NCBI GenBank assembly: GCA_022710935.1
Contig: JAKLFY010000060.1
Span: forward strand, 1-39,593
DNA length: 39,593 nt
Reading direction: 5' to 3'
From: Verrucomicrobiota bacterium
GTDB taxonomy: Bacteria; Verrucomicrobiota; Verrucomicrobiia; Limisphaerales; J093
Shown: positions 1 through 8,758 of the stretch, piece after piece
Numbering within the stretch: the first letter of the stretch is position 1
How the letters are laid out: each line of letters starts with the position of its first letter
Translations under genes and position numbers: made by a program
Notes under the pieces: model-generated
The model's database searches: none
What the model was told of the DNA's origin: nothing
Seen by the model: only the letters and a program-made list of their open reading frames with translations

Positions 1-135
1 CGCCAACACGGCGTGTGTGTCCATCGCCACGGGATTTCCCAGCTTCCTTGTCACCAATTCGGGCTGCGGGAGCACGTCACAGAACCCTTGCTGATAAAAC
101 ACCCACTTTGGGGACAAGCTCTTTCTAGCGCGCAT
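1..135 (-). CDS. Possible 5' end of an unrecognised gene, cut by the window edge
   Basis: An open frame of 45 codons runs from an ATG at 135 off the left edge (begins MRARKSLSPKWVFYQQGF). I do not recognise the product. Two points argue against reading much into it. The proposed start codon lies inside the left arm of the inverted repeat at 123-200, and another frame on the opposite strand is also open across most of this stretch. No convincing ribosome binding site precedes the ATG. The sequence to the left of the window would decide whether this is the start of a gene or intergenic DNA. Confidence 0.25.
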   Translation of the reverse strand, partial: MRARKSLSPKWVFYQQGFCDVLPQPELVTRKLGNPVAMDTHAVLA

Positions 136-200
136 GGCTGCCGCTTTCGATGACATCGGCTTCGCGCCGTCCAAAACCTGGTGAGAAATGCGCGCTAGAA
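123..200. repeat. Inverted repeat, copy 1 of a gene-end palindrome family
   Basis: Two perfect 13-base arms, TTCTAGCGCGCAT at 123-135 and ATGCGCGCTAGAA at 188-200, are separated by 52 bases. The right arm supplies the TAG stop codon of the FHA-cyclase gene (read on the minus strand). Its outer sequence TGGTGAGAAATGCGCGCTAG recurs almost unchanged at 2320-2338, again at a gene's stop codon. It could act as a transcript-end hairpin or be a small mobile palindrome. I see no U-tract. Confidence 0.65.
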
Positions 201-1058
201 CGTGGCGAAGCGGCAGGGAGCGGGAAAGCCGGGCAACGCATGCATGCCCGCGTCGGTCGTGTTCAGCGCATCGCCCAGGCACTGTCGGGCCGACTCGCTC
301 AGGAGGCGCGCGAGCCCGAGCTGCCCGGCGAGCTTCTCCATTCGAAACACGAAGTTCACCTCGCGTCCGGAGAGGCTCTCTTCACCAAGCGAACCGTGTC
401 CGCCCAGGATGACCTGGCCGTGATGGACGACGAGACGAAATGCGGGGGACCGGGCTTCCTGGAGCTGTTTGAGCTGCGAGATGGCATCGAGGATGCCGGA
501 CCGTGCAGCCTCGGTCTCGGGCCAATAGGCAAAGAAGCCATCACCGAGGTACTTGTTGATGACGCCGCGGTGGCACTCGACGAGCTGCTGGCAGGTCGAG
601 AACCAGCGCCCCATCATGACCGCCAGGTCCTGATCCGCCATGCGCTGGCTGAGCAGGGTCGATCCCTCGATGTCGGCCACCAGCAACCAGCAGGCCGCCG
701 TCCGCAGATCCAGCACCGTGACTTCAGTTGTGCGTGTCGGATCGCCGGCCAGAGGCGACTCCGTCTGTCGAAAAACGAACAGGGACGACCCGAACTCGAG
801 CTGGTCGCCATCCCGCAGGCGGATCGGCTGGCTGACGCGCACGCGGTTGACATAGGTGCCGTTGCTGCTGCCCAGATCGACAAGCCACCACTCGCCGTCC
901 GCCTGGGCGTGGATGAAGGCGTGGCGACGGGAGACGCGCTCGTCGTGCAGCACGAGGCGGTTGTCCGTCGCGCGTCCGATGCCGAACGGGGCCTCGATCG
1001 GCAGGCGCTCTCCGTTGCGCTTCTCGATCCAGGCTCGATGGGGCGGCGTCGCAGTCAT
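195..1058 (-). CDS. FHA domain - class III adenylate/guanylate cyclase
   Basis: This is a cytosolic signalling protein of about 287 residues. Residues 20-95 form a forkhead-associated phosphopeptide-binding domain, with GIGRATDN, VSRRHAFIH and LGSSNGTYVN all visible. Residues 125-280 form a class III nucleotidyl cyclase domain. ADIEGST and LGDGFFAYW carry the two metal-binding aspartates, the preceding NKY supplies a lysine typical of ATP-specific enzymes, and VNFVFRMEKLA carries the transition-state Asn and Arg. It should make cAMP under control of a phosphorylated partner, although ATP versus GTP use is inferred. The start could be the ATG at 1058 or the GTG just before it; a GGAAGAG sequence sits at suitable spacing. 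The stop codon lies in the repeat at 188-200. The gene appears to be monocistronic. Confidence 0.85.
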   Translation of the reverse strand: MTATPPHRAWIEKRNGERLPIEAPFGIGRATDNRLVLHDERVSRRHAFIHAQADGEWWLVDLGSSNGTYVNRVRVSQPIRLRDGDQLEFGSSLFVFRQTESPLAGDPTRTTEVTVLDLRTAACWLLVADIEGSTLLSQRMADQDLAVMMGRWFSTCQQLVECHRGVINKYLGDGFFAYWPETEAARSGILDAISQLKQLQEARSPAFRLVVHHGQVILGGHGSLGEESLSGREVNFVFRMEKLAGQLGLARLLSESARQCLGDALNTTDAGMHALPGFPAPCRFATF

Positions 1059-1158
1059 CACTCTCTTCCGAATGCTACATGGAAATCGCCCGAACGAAAG
1101 CTCGAATGCCGCGGCCCGGCAATCTGGATCGTCATCCCACCATGAGATTCCCGCATGG

Positions 1159-2190
1159 CTACGGCGCGCGCTGCAACTCGCCCATGCGGCCGCGGACCCA
1201 GGACCGCATGAGGTCGAGTTGACGGGCGCTGAGGCCCGAGCGCTCGGGGTTGACCGCCAACGCCGTCATCCAGCGCTCGACGGCGGGGCGATACCCCAGG
1301 GTGGATCGCAGGCGTTCTTCGAGATCCGTCATGTGTCCCGCGCCGTAGAAGATCGCAATCGAACCCGGGGGCTGTTTGGCTTCCAGAGCGCGTCGCACAT
1401 CGTCGACCACCTTCTCATTGCGCTCCTCGATGAGGACCCTGAGCAGATTCTGAAAGCCGGGAGGCAAGCCGGGCATCCGCGGCAGATCGCGCGGCAGACC
1501 CGAGAGAACCTCGATGAGCACGACTTGCATGGCTGCCTGGAGTCGCGGACTGGCCTCGAGCAACGCCACGGTGACCCGCGCCATCGCGCCGAGAAAGCCC
1601 GTCCCCTGCATCGCCGCCAGCAGATGGTCGAACTCGGCGCCGCCCCTTTCCCCGGATCGAGGTTCGCCGCCTTCCGTGCCTGGCGGGCTTGGGGTGCCTG
1701 GCGGACCTGGCGGGGCATTGGCGAAAATGCGCGCCAGTTCCGCCACGGACAGGTCGCTGTTCTGAAAATGCTGTGGCGTGTAGTCGATCGCGTGCAGTTG
1801 GAATTCGAGTCCCAAGGCCTTGGCCAGCGCGGCCTGCAGGTTGAAGCCGGCCTCGCGCTGGAGCGCGAACGTCTTGTTTGTGGCCCCCACGCCCTCGAAC
1901 AGCACCAAGCCCTGCGCGTTGAGGAAACGCTGAAGCCTCGCGTAGTAATCTGCCGTGCCGAGATGCGTCACACCCACCAGCCAGACAGTCGGCCCGCGTC
2001 CGCGCGCGGGTTTGAACGCGCGCAGACCCACCTCGAGCTCCGCCGTCCCATCCGGGCCATGGGCTGCCCGGATGTAAGGCGCCGGACGCGCATCGGCCAG
2101 CGGCGCAACCGGACGCCGCGCGGCGCAACCGACCAGCAGCAATGCCAGGCCGGCCAGCAGGAACCGTTGTTCGAGAGGATTCCAGATCAC
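1159..2190 (-). CDS. TraB/GumN-like lipoprotein
   Basis: A protein of about 343 residues with an N-terminal lipoprotein signal (hydrophobic LLAGLALLLVGCAA, with Cys as the lipidation site), so it is probably membrane-anchored on the outside of the inner membrane. The body shows the TraB/GumN pattern: GVTHLG (the GxxH motif), LFEGVG, and a C-terminal IFYGAGHM with the second conserved histidine. Members are thought to be metal-dependent hydrolases or proteases related to the Tiki family, but the substrate is unknown. A GTG start at 2190 is chosen because a GGGAGG sequence lies about 13 bases upstream and it puts the signal peptide at the N-terminus. A Gly/Pro-rich stretch (PPGPPGTPSPPGTEGG) sits near the middle. 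It is transcribed in the same direction as its neighbours, with gaps of about 100-150 bases. Confidence 0.75.
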   Translation of the reverse strand: MIWNPLEQRFLLAGLALLLVGCAARRPVAPLADARPAPYIRAAHGPDGTAELEVGLRAFKPARGRGPTVWLVGVTHLGTADYYARLQRFLNAQGLVLFEGVGATNKTFALQREAGFNLQAALAKALGLEFQLHAIDYTPQHFQNSDLSVAELARIFANAPPGPPGTPSPPGTEGGEPRSGERGGAEFDHLLAAMQGTGFLGAMARVTVALLEASPRLQAAMQVVLIEVLSGLPRDLPRMPGLPPGFQNLLRVLIEERNEKVVDDVRRALEAKQPPGSIAIFYGAGHMTDLEERLRSTLGYRPAVERWMTALAVNPERSGLSARQLDLMRSWVRGRMGELQRAP

Positions 2191-2266
2191 GCCCGATGCT
2201 GATCCTCCCGATGCCGTATGGCGAGTCCAAAGGGTGCCAGACAACCCACAGGCTCACGGCGAGATC

Positions 2267-2337
2267 AGCCCGCATTTCAGGTGACATGTGACGGTCACCG
2301 GTCACATGACATCATAAGTTGGTGAGAAATGCGGGCT
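2267..2337. repeat. Inverted repeat, copy 2 of the gene-end palindrome family
   Basis: The arms are AGCCCGCATTTC (2267-2278) and GAAATGCGGGCT (2326-2337), with a second smaller palindrome inside (ATGTGAC 2286-2292, GTCACAT 2301-2307). The right arm gives the TAG stop of the large PKD protein gene, exactly as copy 1 does for the FHA-cyclase gene. The shared core is TGGTGAGAAATGCGSGCTA. A transcription-terminating hairpin or a REP-like mobile palindrome are both possible. Confidence 0.65.
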
Positions 2338-5173
2338 AAGGAGGCGTGATGAACAGCGGAATGCTGATCTGGCCCTCTGGATCCATGACGTAGACCTTGG
2401 CGTCGCCTTTGACCCAGACAGCGTACCTGAATCCGTAGGTCGACGGGTACTCGTGGCTGAAGGCCGGCACCTTGCCCGGGGCACGAACGATCCGAACCAC
2501 CGGGTCGGTGCCCGGCGGGTCGTACGCCAACGGACCGATCTTCAGGCTGCTGCCGGTGTCTTCCAGGTAGATTTGCCGCTGTGACCGCCCGTAGCATTGG
2601 CTGAGCGGGGTGAGCCGCCAGTAGATGAGGGATGGCCCACCAACTCCGGCCACCTGCGCCGCAATGATCTGCGGAGGCGAACATTGAGGCCTCGCCTGGA
2701 TTTCGTTCGATTGACAGTACTCGTCCCCGTTGAGTGCGGCGGGTCGGATCACGTAGTAGTACGCTGTGCCGGAGAGCCCGTCATCCTCCGAGTAGGTCAG
2801 GTCCGTTGTCGCGTCCAGCCACAGGAACGGGCCGCCGGGGGCGGTGCCCCGATAGATGTTGTAGGAGGCCGCCATCGAGTAGGCCGTCCACGAGAGAGAG
2901 ACCGTCTTCTCGACCACGGAATCGAGCGTGAGCACCACACAATCACACTGGGGATCGCTGGTTGCTTTGACGAAGACGTGGGCTGGCGCGGTGCTGCTCA
3001 GGTCGCCCATGCCGCTGCTCGGGAACGACTGCGAGGTGGTGTCGGTAACCCGCAACTGGACCAGGTACTCACCCGGGCCCAACGCCTCGAAGTAAGCCGT
3101 CACGTCCAGTGTAGCCCCATAGGCGTCGTTGAAGTCGTTGTCGCCATCCATGTCCCAGGCGTATTCCCGGATCGTATCGCCCGGGTAGGGACCCGACTGA
3201 TGCTCGCCCTCGTCGGGATTCACCGACCGGCGTCCGTCCAGGAACCACGGTTTGGCTGCCGGGCAGAACACATAGGGACCGTCAGGGTCGGCGGTCGGCT
3301 CGATCGGCGGCGACGTGATCCTTACATTGACGATGTCGATGTCCTGCTTGGCTGGAGAGCCGTCGTCGGTGACGCGCAGGGTTATGGGATAGACGCCGAC
3401 AGCGGAGAACGTCAGCGCAACCACCGGGCCCTCGACATCATAGGCGCCGTCGCCTTCGAGATCCCATTCCCAACGGACGATGCCTCTTCCGGTGGTCTGA
3501 TGAAAAGAATCGGCGCCGTCCACGAAGATCGTCTGCCCGACAACGCCAGGATTCGGGATTGCCTTGGCCACGGCCACCGGAGTGCCCGGATCGAAGAGTG
3601 TCGCCTTGAGCATCTGAATCGCCCAAGCGGTTTCAAAGCACCGCTGCCGGCTGTCGGCTTGATGCCCCCACCAGTAGCCACCTGCGTTCTGATCCCGAAC
3701 CAGGGTGCGCGCGACGCCGTCGGTGGGATCGCCATAGCTTGCCTCGGCCGCGTACCAATTGATGTCGGGCTTACCGGGCGTGTTCGAGTGAAGCCACTCG
3801 ATGGGATTCTCGACTCCGTCCTCATCCGGGTCATGCAGGAGCATGGCTTTCACGAACGAATAGAGTCCGTAGTAGTAGGCTTTGATGTTGTTGCTGTAGT
3901 TGCCGGTGTTGGCAAAACGGTCGCGAATCCAGGTCTCGGCCAAATCCCAACTCGGTTTGCCGCTCGGACCGGTCTCGCCCCGTCCGATGCCGTCCATGAC
4001 CATCTGAACCATGCCTGAGGGCGTGGTGGCGTACCAACCCCAGGGGGCATCGCCCGAAGTGGTGTATCCAAATGCGCCCGATGCATTTTGACTATAGGCG
4101 AGCCACACCACGTTCCATGTCTTGACGCAAGGGTGGACATAGATGCCCCAACGCCGCTCGGCCGCGATCATTCCGATAGCGGCCCACTGGCAGGCGGAGT
4201 TGTCGGGCGCCTGGTTTGCGCTATAGCGCCACCCCCCGCCGGGCGTCCCGTCATACTGCGCCCACATGTAGCCGTCGGTCATGTCCCGGACAATTTCGCG
4301 GTACTCTCGTCCCAGGACCCCAGGATCGCTTCCGCTCGGCACTTCGCCGGTCACGGTCATGGCGGCGGGCGTGCCGCTGGCGACGATAGCATCCATCAGC
4401 ATGCCCATCTGATACCAGTCCTGGTCCTGGGAAAGTTCGATCTTGTAGCCGTTGCCATTGCCGTCGGGCATGAATGTGCAGTGCGGATTGGTTTGCTGCG
4501 GCACCGTCGAAGTCTCGAGGTACTGGAAGAGGCGACGCAGGCCGCGCCGGACAGTCTCGGTGTAAGGGTTGTCGCTGCTGCCAATCTCGAGGTGACCATT
4601 GACCTCGAAGGCATTCACATTGGCGGCTGAACAACTGATGTATCCGTCATAGGCATAGCCGCCGTACCGGCTTGTCCGCCAGTCCCCAACGGGTATCCCG
4701 CCCGAATCGAATCGATTCATGCTCTTGTGCAGATACCACAAGCCCTCGTCGATCGCGATGTTGACATCGGTCTTGAGCTTGTTTTCCCGTGTGCTGACGT
4801 CCTGCAGAATGACGAAATAAGCCTTGCTGTCGGTCTTGCCCGTATTCTGATCCTCGACGGTCAAGCGGGCCGTATAGATCGTCCCGACACTTCCGGTATA
4901 CACGTGCTTGGCTTCGATCGCGTAAGGGTCGGTGACCTGACCCGAGACCGGCGCGCTGCCGTCGCCGAAGTCCCACGTGTAGATGATCTTTGTCCCGCTT
5001 CGATCGCAAGTGCCCTTGAGTGTGATTTGCCGGCCACTGACTGAGTCGTGCGGAATCAGCGGGTTTGTCGGCGACCAGGGCACGGTCTTCACCAACGGCG
5101 TCGGAGAAATCGCCATTGCGGACACGGCACAGACGCAAAAGGCTCCTATCAATTTTGCATCGAGGGTTCTCAT
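2336..5173 (-). CDS. Secreted multi-domain PKD / alpha-alpha toroid / FN3 protein
   Basis: A very large exported protein of 945 residues. After a signal peptide (MRTLDAKLIGAFCVCAVSA) come a PKD domain (about 30-120, with YTWDFGDGS and YTARLTVED), a long helical region rich in Trp/Gly repeats (about 130-530), two more PKD domains (WEWDLEGDG, YAWDMDGDNDF), a fibronectin type III-like domain (SLSWTAYSMAASYNIYRG) and a C-terminal beta-rich module. The helical region repeats patterns such as GGGWRYSANQAPDNSACQWA and GGYWWGHQADSRQRCFETAW, which resemble terpene-cyclase/prenyltransferase-type toroids. No catalytic acidic motif was recognised, so the function is unknown. A role as a surface adhesin or polysaccharide-associated protein is inferred. 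The start is set at 5173 because AAAGG lies nine bases upstream; the ATG at 5182 abuts that motif. Confidence 0.8.
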   Translation of the reverse strand: MRTLDAKLIGAFCVCAVSAMAISPTPLVKTVPWSPTNPLIPHDSVSGRQITLKGTCDRSGTKIIYTWDFGDGSAPVSGQVTDPYAIEAKHVYTGSVGTIYTARLTVEDQNTGKTDSKAYFVILQDVSTRENKLKTDVNIAIDEGLWYLHKSMNRFDSGGIPVGDWRTSRYGGYAYDGYISCSAANVNAFEVNGHLEIGSSDNPYTETVRRGLRRLFQYLETSTVPQQTNPHCTFMPDGNGNGYKIELSQDQDWYQMGMLMDAIVASGTPAAMTVTGEVPSGSDPGVLGREYREIVRDMTDGYMWAQYDGTPGGGWRYSANQAPDNSACQWAAIGMIAAERRWGIYVHPCVKTWNVVWLAYSQNASGAFGYTTSGDAPWGWYATTPSGMVQMVMDGIGRGETGPSGKPSWDLAETWIRDRFANTGNYSNNIKAYYYGLYSFVKAMLLHDPDEDGVENPIEWLHSNTPGKPDINWYAAEASYGDPTDGVARTLVRDQNAGGYWWGHQADSRQRCFETAWAIQMLKATLFDPGTPVAVAKAIPNPGVVGQTIFVDGADSFHQTTGRGIVRWEWDLEGDGAYDVEGPVVALTFSAVGVYPITLRVTDDGSPAKQDIDIVNVRITSPPIEPTADPDGPYVFCPAAKPWFLDGRRSVNPDEGEHQSGPYPGDTIREYAWDMDGDNDFNDAYGATLDVTAYFEALGPGEYLVQLRVTDTTSQSFPSSGMGDLSSTAPAHVFVKATSDPQCDCVVLTLDSVVEKTVSLSWTAYSMAASYNIYRGTAPGGPFLWLDATTDLTYSEDDGLSGTAYYYVIRPAALNGDEYCQSNEIQARPQCSPPQIIAAQVAGVGGPSLIYWRLTPLSQCYGRSQRQIYLEDTGSSLKIGPLAYDPPGTDPVVRIVRAPGKVPAFSHEYPSTYGFRYAVWVKGDAKVYVMDPEGQISIPLFITPP

Positions 5174-5265
5174 CGGATCCATCCTTTCTGACTTTGAGAT
5201 TCTCTTCGTTTTTCAGTTCAACCGGAGACAGGGGCTATCGGAAAGCCACCCGCTCGAGCCTCTTC

Positions 5266-5985
5266 TCAATCCGCGCAATGCGAGAGCTTCCGTGCACGCC
5301 GGAGAAGCGCCGCACCCAGAAGCCCGAGTCCAGTCAGCAGTGCGCTGGCGCTGGGCTCAGGAATGACATAGCCATGGATGCCGAATTCACCGATCCCAAA
5401 GCCCAGGTACTCCTCGCTTTTCTGGGAAACGGAAATGGAGTAAAGCGGGTCGCTCGAAAGGGTGCTGTAGAACCCCACGAAACTCGCTCCCCCGCCCCCG
5501 GAGATCGAGAGCGAGGTCGCCATCGTTTCCCCGCCGACGGTTAATCCTCTCACATCGAAGTCCCAAGTGGCGGCGGCGAGTTCCGGTTCGAGGTAGAGGT
5601 AGAAAGCCATTGTGCCCGCAGGCAGGGTCAGGTCCAGTTGCGCGTAACTGCTGCCGCCCGCCCCTGTCCATGGGCTCCAGTAGACCTGACCGCCATATCC
5701 ATGACTCCAGCCGTTCCATTGTCCGACTGCAGGTCCCACGTCGTAGAGTTGGACCGGATCGGAGAAAGCCAGACTACCCACCACCGGAACCGATGCCGGC
5801 GGGGACGCATCCATGACCCACGAACCGAGCGGTCGCGGGTCGGATGGGAATCCCGTCATGGCGTATCCCCCCACAGAGGCCGGTGGGGGGCCGCTTCCAA
5901 TGCTGGTGTCGATGACGACAGCCGCCTGGAGGACCAGCGCAGACAACAACGCGACCACGGTGCATATCAGTGTTCGACGAATCAT
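5266..5985 (-). CDS. PEP-CTERM sorting-signal protein
   Basis: A protein of 239 residues with an N-terminal signal peptide (MIRRTLICTVVALLSALVL) and a C-terminal tripartite sorting signal: the PEP motif in YVIPEPSAS, the hydrophobic helix ALLTGLGLLGAALL, and the basic tail RRARK. Such proteins are cleaved and processed by an exosortase and end up at the surface or in extracellular matrix. The middle is a beta-rich Gly/Ser-containing domain with no recognised enzymatic motif. A clear AAAGGAG binding site precedes the ATG, and a sigma-70-like promoter lies about 100 bases upstream. No exosortase gene is in this window, so it would have to be encoded elsewhere. Confidence 0.8.
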   Translation of the reverse strand: MIRRTLICTVVALLSALVLQAAVVIDTSIGSGPPPASVGGYAMTGFPSDPRPLGSWVMDASPPASVPVVGSLAFSDPVQLYDVGPAVGQWNGWSHGYGGQVYWSPWTGAGGSSYAQLDLTLPAGTMAFYLYLEPELAAATWDFDVRGLTVGGETMATSLSISGGGGASFVGFYSTLSSDPLYSISVSQKSEEYLGFGIGEFGIHGYVIPEPSASALLTGLGLLGAALLRRARKLSHCAD

Positions 5986-6088
5986 GGGTGCTCCTTTGTT
6001 CTATTGACGACGGCTCAATACCATCCCAATGAAATAGAATAGGCCACTGTGCGCGTAGCACTGCCCTTTGTTAATGGAATACGCACAC

Positions 6089-6117
6089 TTTAGACACCCA
6101 GAGCAGACGATTGTCAA
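6089..6117 (-). promoter_or_regulatory. Sigma-70-like promoter for the PEP-CTERM gene
   Basis: Read on the minus strand, TTGACA (6112-6117) is followed after exactly 17 bases by TCTAAA (6089-6094), which matches the -10 consensus at four of six positions. The gene start is at 5985, which implies a leader of about 95 bases. It lies in the only clearly AT-richer stretch here. The -35 match is perfect and the -10 is moderate. Confidence 0.4.
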
Positions 6118-6435
6118 TACGCAATTCCGTAGGCAATACCGTGCGCAAACGCTGAGCGAACCGTCCTTGCGCCGCGCGGGAGCACCCGGCCTACATCATG
6201 GGCATCAACAGCTTGCTAGGCGGGTCCCCTGACCCGGCGTTCACCAAATGACACCTGTTTCGTTCTGCTCCGCAGGAATTCACGTTCCACGACGATCGAG
6301 AGCAGCAAATCGTCATGATACGTCGATCATCGGCCCCCACCCGAGCATGCACCAGGCGGCGGTCCGAGGACTGCCCCCGTCCTGCCTTCCATCGCCGTGG
6401 AACGAGCAAACCGACAATTGCCCCTGGGAAGAGGC
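6118..6435. other. Intergenic region with a fragment of a dispersed repeat
   Basis: About 320 bases with no gene I can support. Positions 6168-6195 match an internal stretch of the 133-bp palindromic repeats found at 10340 and 17958 with about three mismatches in 28 bases, so this may be a relic copy. A 72-codon minus-strand frame here (6191-6409) has no recognisable domain and no ribosome binding site. No terminator-like hairpin with a T-tract is evident. Confidence 0.4.
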
Positions 6436-8652
6436 TCAGCGCGCGGGACCGCGGCTCAGGATCTCTCCCTGCGTTCTGCCATCCAACTGGTCGCGGATCG
6501 ATTGCGCGCGACTGGCGATGAAGCGCTTGATCTGGTGGACCGGTGCGCGCGGACCTTCCGGGGCCCCGTCGCGCGGGCCTTCGAGCCAGTTGGTGCTGAT
6601 CGCGAGGTCGAAACGCTGGAGACGGAAGTCGGACTCCGCCGCCACCGCGGGCCGGATGACCGCGCCGATCCGATCAATCTGGGGATAGAGACGGTCGACT
6701 GTGAACGGCCCTTCGAGCGCGCGTTCGAGGTGGCGCCGATAGAGATCGCGAAAGGCCTCGACCTTGAGCATGCGATCGAGGAAACGGTTTTCATAGGTGC
6801 TTGGCCGCCAGATGCACGCCCGCTCCCTGCGCTCGTCCGTTCCCACGTAGCCGAATTCGCCCCACCCATGATCGTGGTCCCACGGAATGAACCCAAGCCT
6901 GCCCGTGCGGGGATCCATGTGCATGTAGAAATTCTGGCCGTTGCTCAGGAACCCGTCGTAGCTCGAGATCAGGACGTTCCCCGCCAGGAACCCGGCGAAT
7001 TCATTGAGATCGATGTAGTCCGAGACGCGCTGCGCGAACTCGGGGTCGTCCGCTTGGGCCAGGAGTCGGGCGAAATCGACCAACCGGTCCAACTGCTGCG
7101 GTGTGGCCCTGGTCTTGAGGTCGTAAATGTCCGCGTAAGCGCTCCAGTCCTCGCCCAGGTACTCGAAGAGCTGGGTGGTCACGGGCTTGAAGATCGGGAC
7201 GTCCGGAGAGCCGAAGCGGTCCGCGGCGAAATCGGCATCGACGTTCTCGACCAGCACGTACAATCCGAGCGGCTGGCGCTCGAAAAGGCCGGGGACATCG
7301 AGCGTCAGGTAGGCGTAGGCGGTGCGGGGACCGGGGACGCCGAGTTCGCGGAACAGGTGCTGGGCAAGAACGTCGTGCACGTAGCTGTTGTCCGGAATTG
7401 CGTTGACGAAATTCAGGGTGTGGATCCCCGCCAGATGCTGGCCCCTGACGAACTTGTCCAGGTCGACCTTGAACGGCTGTTTGGGGCCGAAGAGCGAGTT
7501 GACGTAGGTGCCGTTGCCCCGATACCGAACGCCCACCGAAGACAACTGTGCCCCGGCGAATTCGAGATGGGCCCGCGCCCAGTTGAAATCGAGGCCCAGG
7601 ACACCGGCCAGGCCGCTGCGGCGCGCCTTTGGATTGCGCAATTGCATCATGCCGTCCGGCCGCATCAGGTTGGGGACGGGCGGGACACGCGACGGCGCGA
7701 GCGCCTTCCACTGCCCCGGCGTGAAACTGAACTGGGCCGTCCAGACATTGGTGAGTCCGTAGAGTTCGGAGGCACTCCGCGGAGGGGGCGGCGGCTCGTG
7801 CGAGACGTCTGGCGATCGAGCTGGCCAGGGGCGGGCGGGCTGCGCAACCTCGGGCATCTCCTTGGCCAGGCGCCGGCTCGATTGTTCGACGAACCATCGT
7901 GTCAGGTGCCCCTGCCGGAGCGACCAGGCAAATGCCACGACGAGCAGGATGAACAGGCATACGCCCGACGCAGCGGCGGCAACCACGCGCCGCGCGACCC
8001 GTTCGAGGGCAACCCACCGCCAGGCGCGTCGAATCCCGCGCACCAACTCGCTCTTGCGCGTCCGCGGCGACCAGGCCTCGACCTGGGCCAGGGCGCCACG
8101 TTCGAATTCGGTCGACATCGTGCGGGGGACCTGGGCCAGAAGCTTGGGCAGATCGAGGCCGGGCGCCCGGGTTCGAAGCGCCTTTCGCAGCTTGTCCAGG
8201 GCTCGGTCCCTGAGCGCGACTGCGCGGGACTCGTGGCGGCGCAATGCCCTCGCAGTTTCCCGGATGTCCGCCTGCAAGACACAGCCCAGGACAACCGCAT
8301 CCCGAAGGCCCCGGCGCATCCGGACCAGCGCGCCGAGAACGGCTGTGCTCACGCCAACTGGAGAGGCCCTTGGCGGCAGCGGGAGCTTCAGGCGCCTGCG
8401 CTCCCGTCGGACCGCGAGCCAGGTGGACCGGAGCAGCCACGAGGCAATGACGGTGTTCCGGGGCAGTCGGCGCCACTGGAAGGCGAACGCGTGAAACACC
8501 CCGACGAAAACCCGCTCGACGATCTCGCTCTGGTCCGGGGCCAGGAGCGATGCGCTGCCAAAGACCAGCGGCGCAAAGGCCCGGACGAGACTCGGGAACT
8601 CAGGTCCGCCGGGCGCCATGGACCGGGCGCGGCGCAGATCGCGAATGGTCAT
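6436..8652 (-). CDS. ECF-sigma-like domain fused to a CotH kinase-like protein
   Basis: A protein of 738 residues with an unusual order of domains. Residues 1-90 resemble sigma-70 region 2 of ECF factors (EFPSLVRAFAPLVFGSA, then VIASWLLRSTWLAVRRERRR). About 110-160 resemble region 4 (VVLGCVLQADIRETARALRR). A membrane segment follows near 250 (VVAAAASGVCLFILLVVAFA), and then a CotH-type domain fills the C-terminal half. The CotH part shows YRGNGTYVNS, KVDLDKFV and the signature NGQNFYMHMDPRTGRLGFIP followed by WDHDHGWG. CotH proteins are atypical kinases that phosphorylate proteins. The ATG at 8652 places the sigma-like domain at the normal N-terminus. The frame is open further upstream, and a TTG at 8769 overlapping the protease gene's stop is the alternative. 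The protease gene precedes it, probably in one operon. Confidence 0.75.
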   Translation of the reverse strand: MTIRDLRRARSMAPGGPEFPSLVRAFAPLVFGSASLLAPDQSEIVERVFVGVFHAFAFQWRRLPRNTVIASWLLRSTWLAVRRERRRLKLPLPPRASPVGVSTAVLGALVRMRRGLRDAVVLGCVLQADIRETARALRRHESRAVALRDRALDKLRKALRTRAPGLDLPKLLAQVPRTMSTEFERGALAQVEAWSPRTRKSELVRGIRRAWRWVALERVARRVVAAAASGVCLFILLVVAFAWSLRQGHLTRWFVEQSSRRLAKEMPEVAQPARPWPARSPDVSHEPPPPPRSASELYGLTNVWTAQFSFTPGQWKALAPSRVPPVPNLMRPDGMMQLRNPKARRSGLAGVLGLDFNWARAHLEFAGAQLSSVGVRYRGNGTYVNSLFGPKQPFKVDLDKFVRGQHLAGIHTLNFVNAIPDNSYVHDVLAQHLFRELGVPGPRTAYAYLTLDVPGLFERQPLGLYVLVENVDADFAADRFGSPDVPIFKPVTTQLFEYLGEDWSAYADIYDLKTRATPQQLDRLVDFARLLAQADDPEFAQRVSDYIDLNEFAGFLAGNVLISSYDGFLSNGQNFYMHMDPRTGRLGFIPWDHDHGWGEFGYVGTDERRERACIWRPSTYENRFLDRMLKVEAFRDLYRRHLERALEGPFTVDRLYPQIDRIGAVIRPAVAAESDFRLQRFDLAISTNWLEGPRDGAPEGPRAPVHQIKRFIASRAQSIRDQLDGRTQGEILSRGPAR

Positions 8653-8758
8653 CGCGATGTGAATGCGGCGAGTCTCCTCGTGCGCGGGCGCGCGGCCTGC
8701 AGGCTCCTGCAAGATCGGTGCTGCAGGCGCGTCGCGGGCGACGGCTATCGTATCGGCC

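Noticed and set aside
6191-6409. A 72-codon minus-strand frame between the CotH and PEP-CTERM genes
   Set aside because: No family, no ribosome binding site, Arg/Ser-rich composition.
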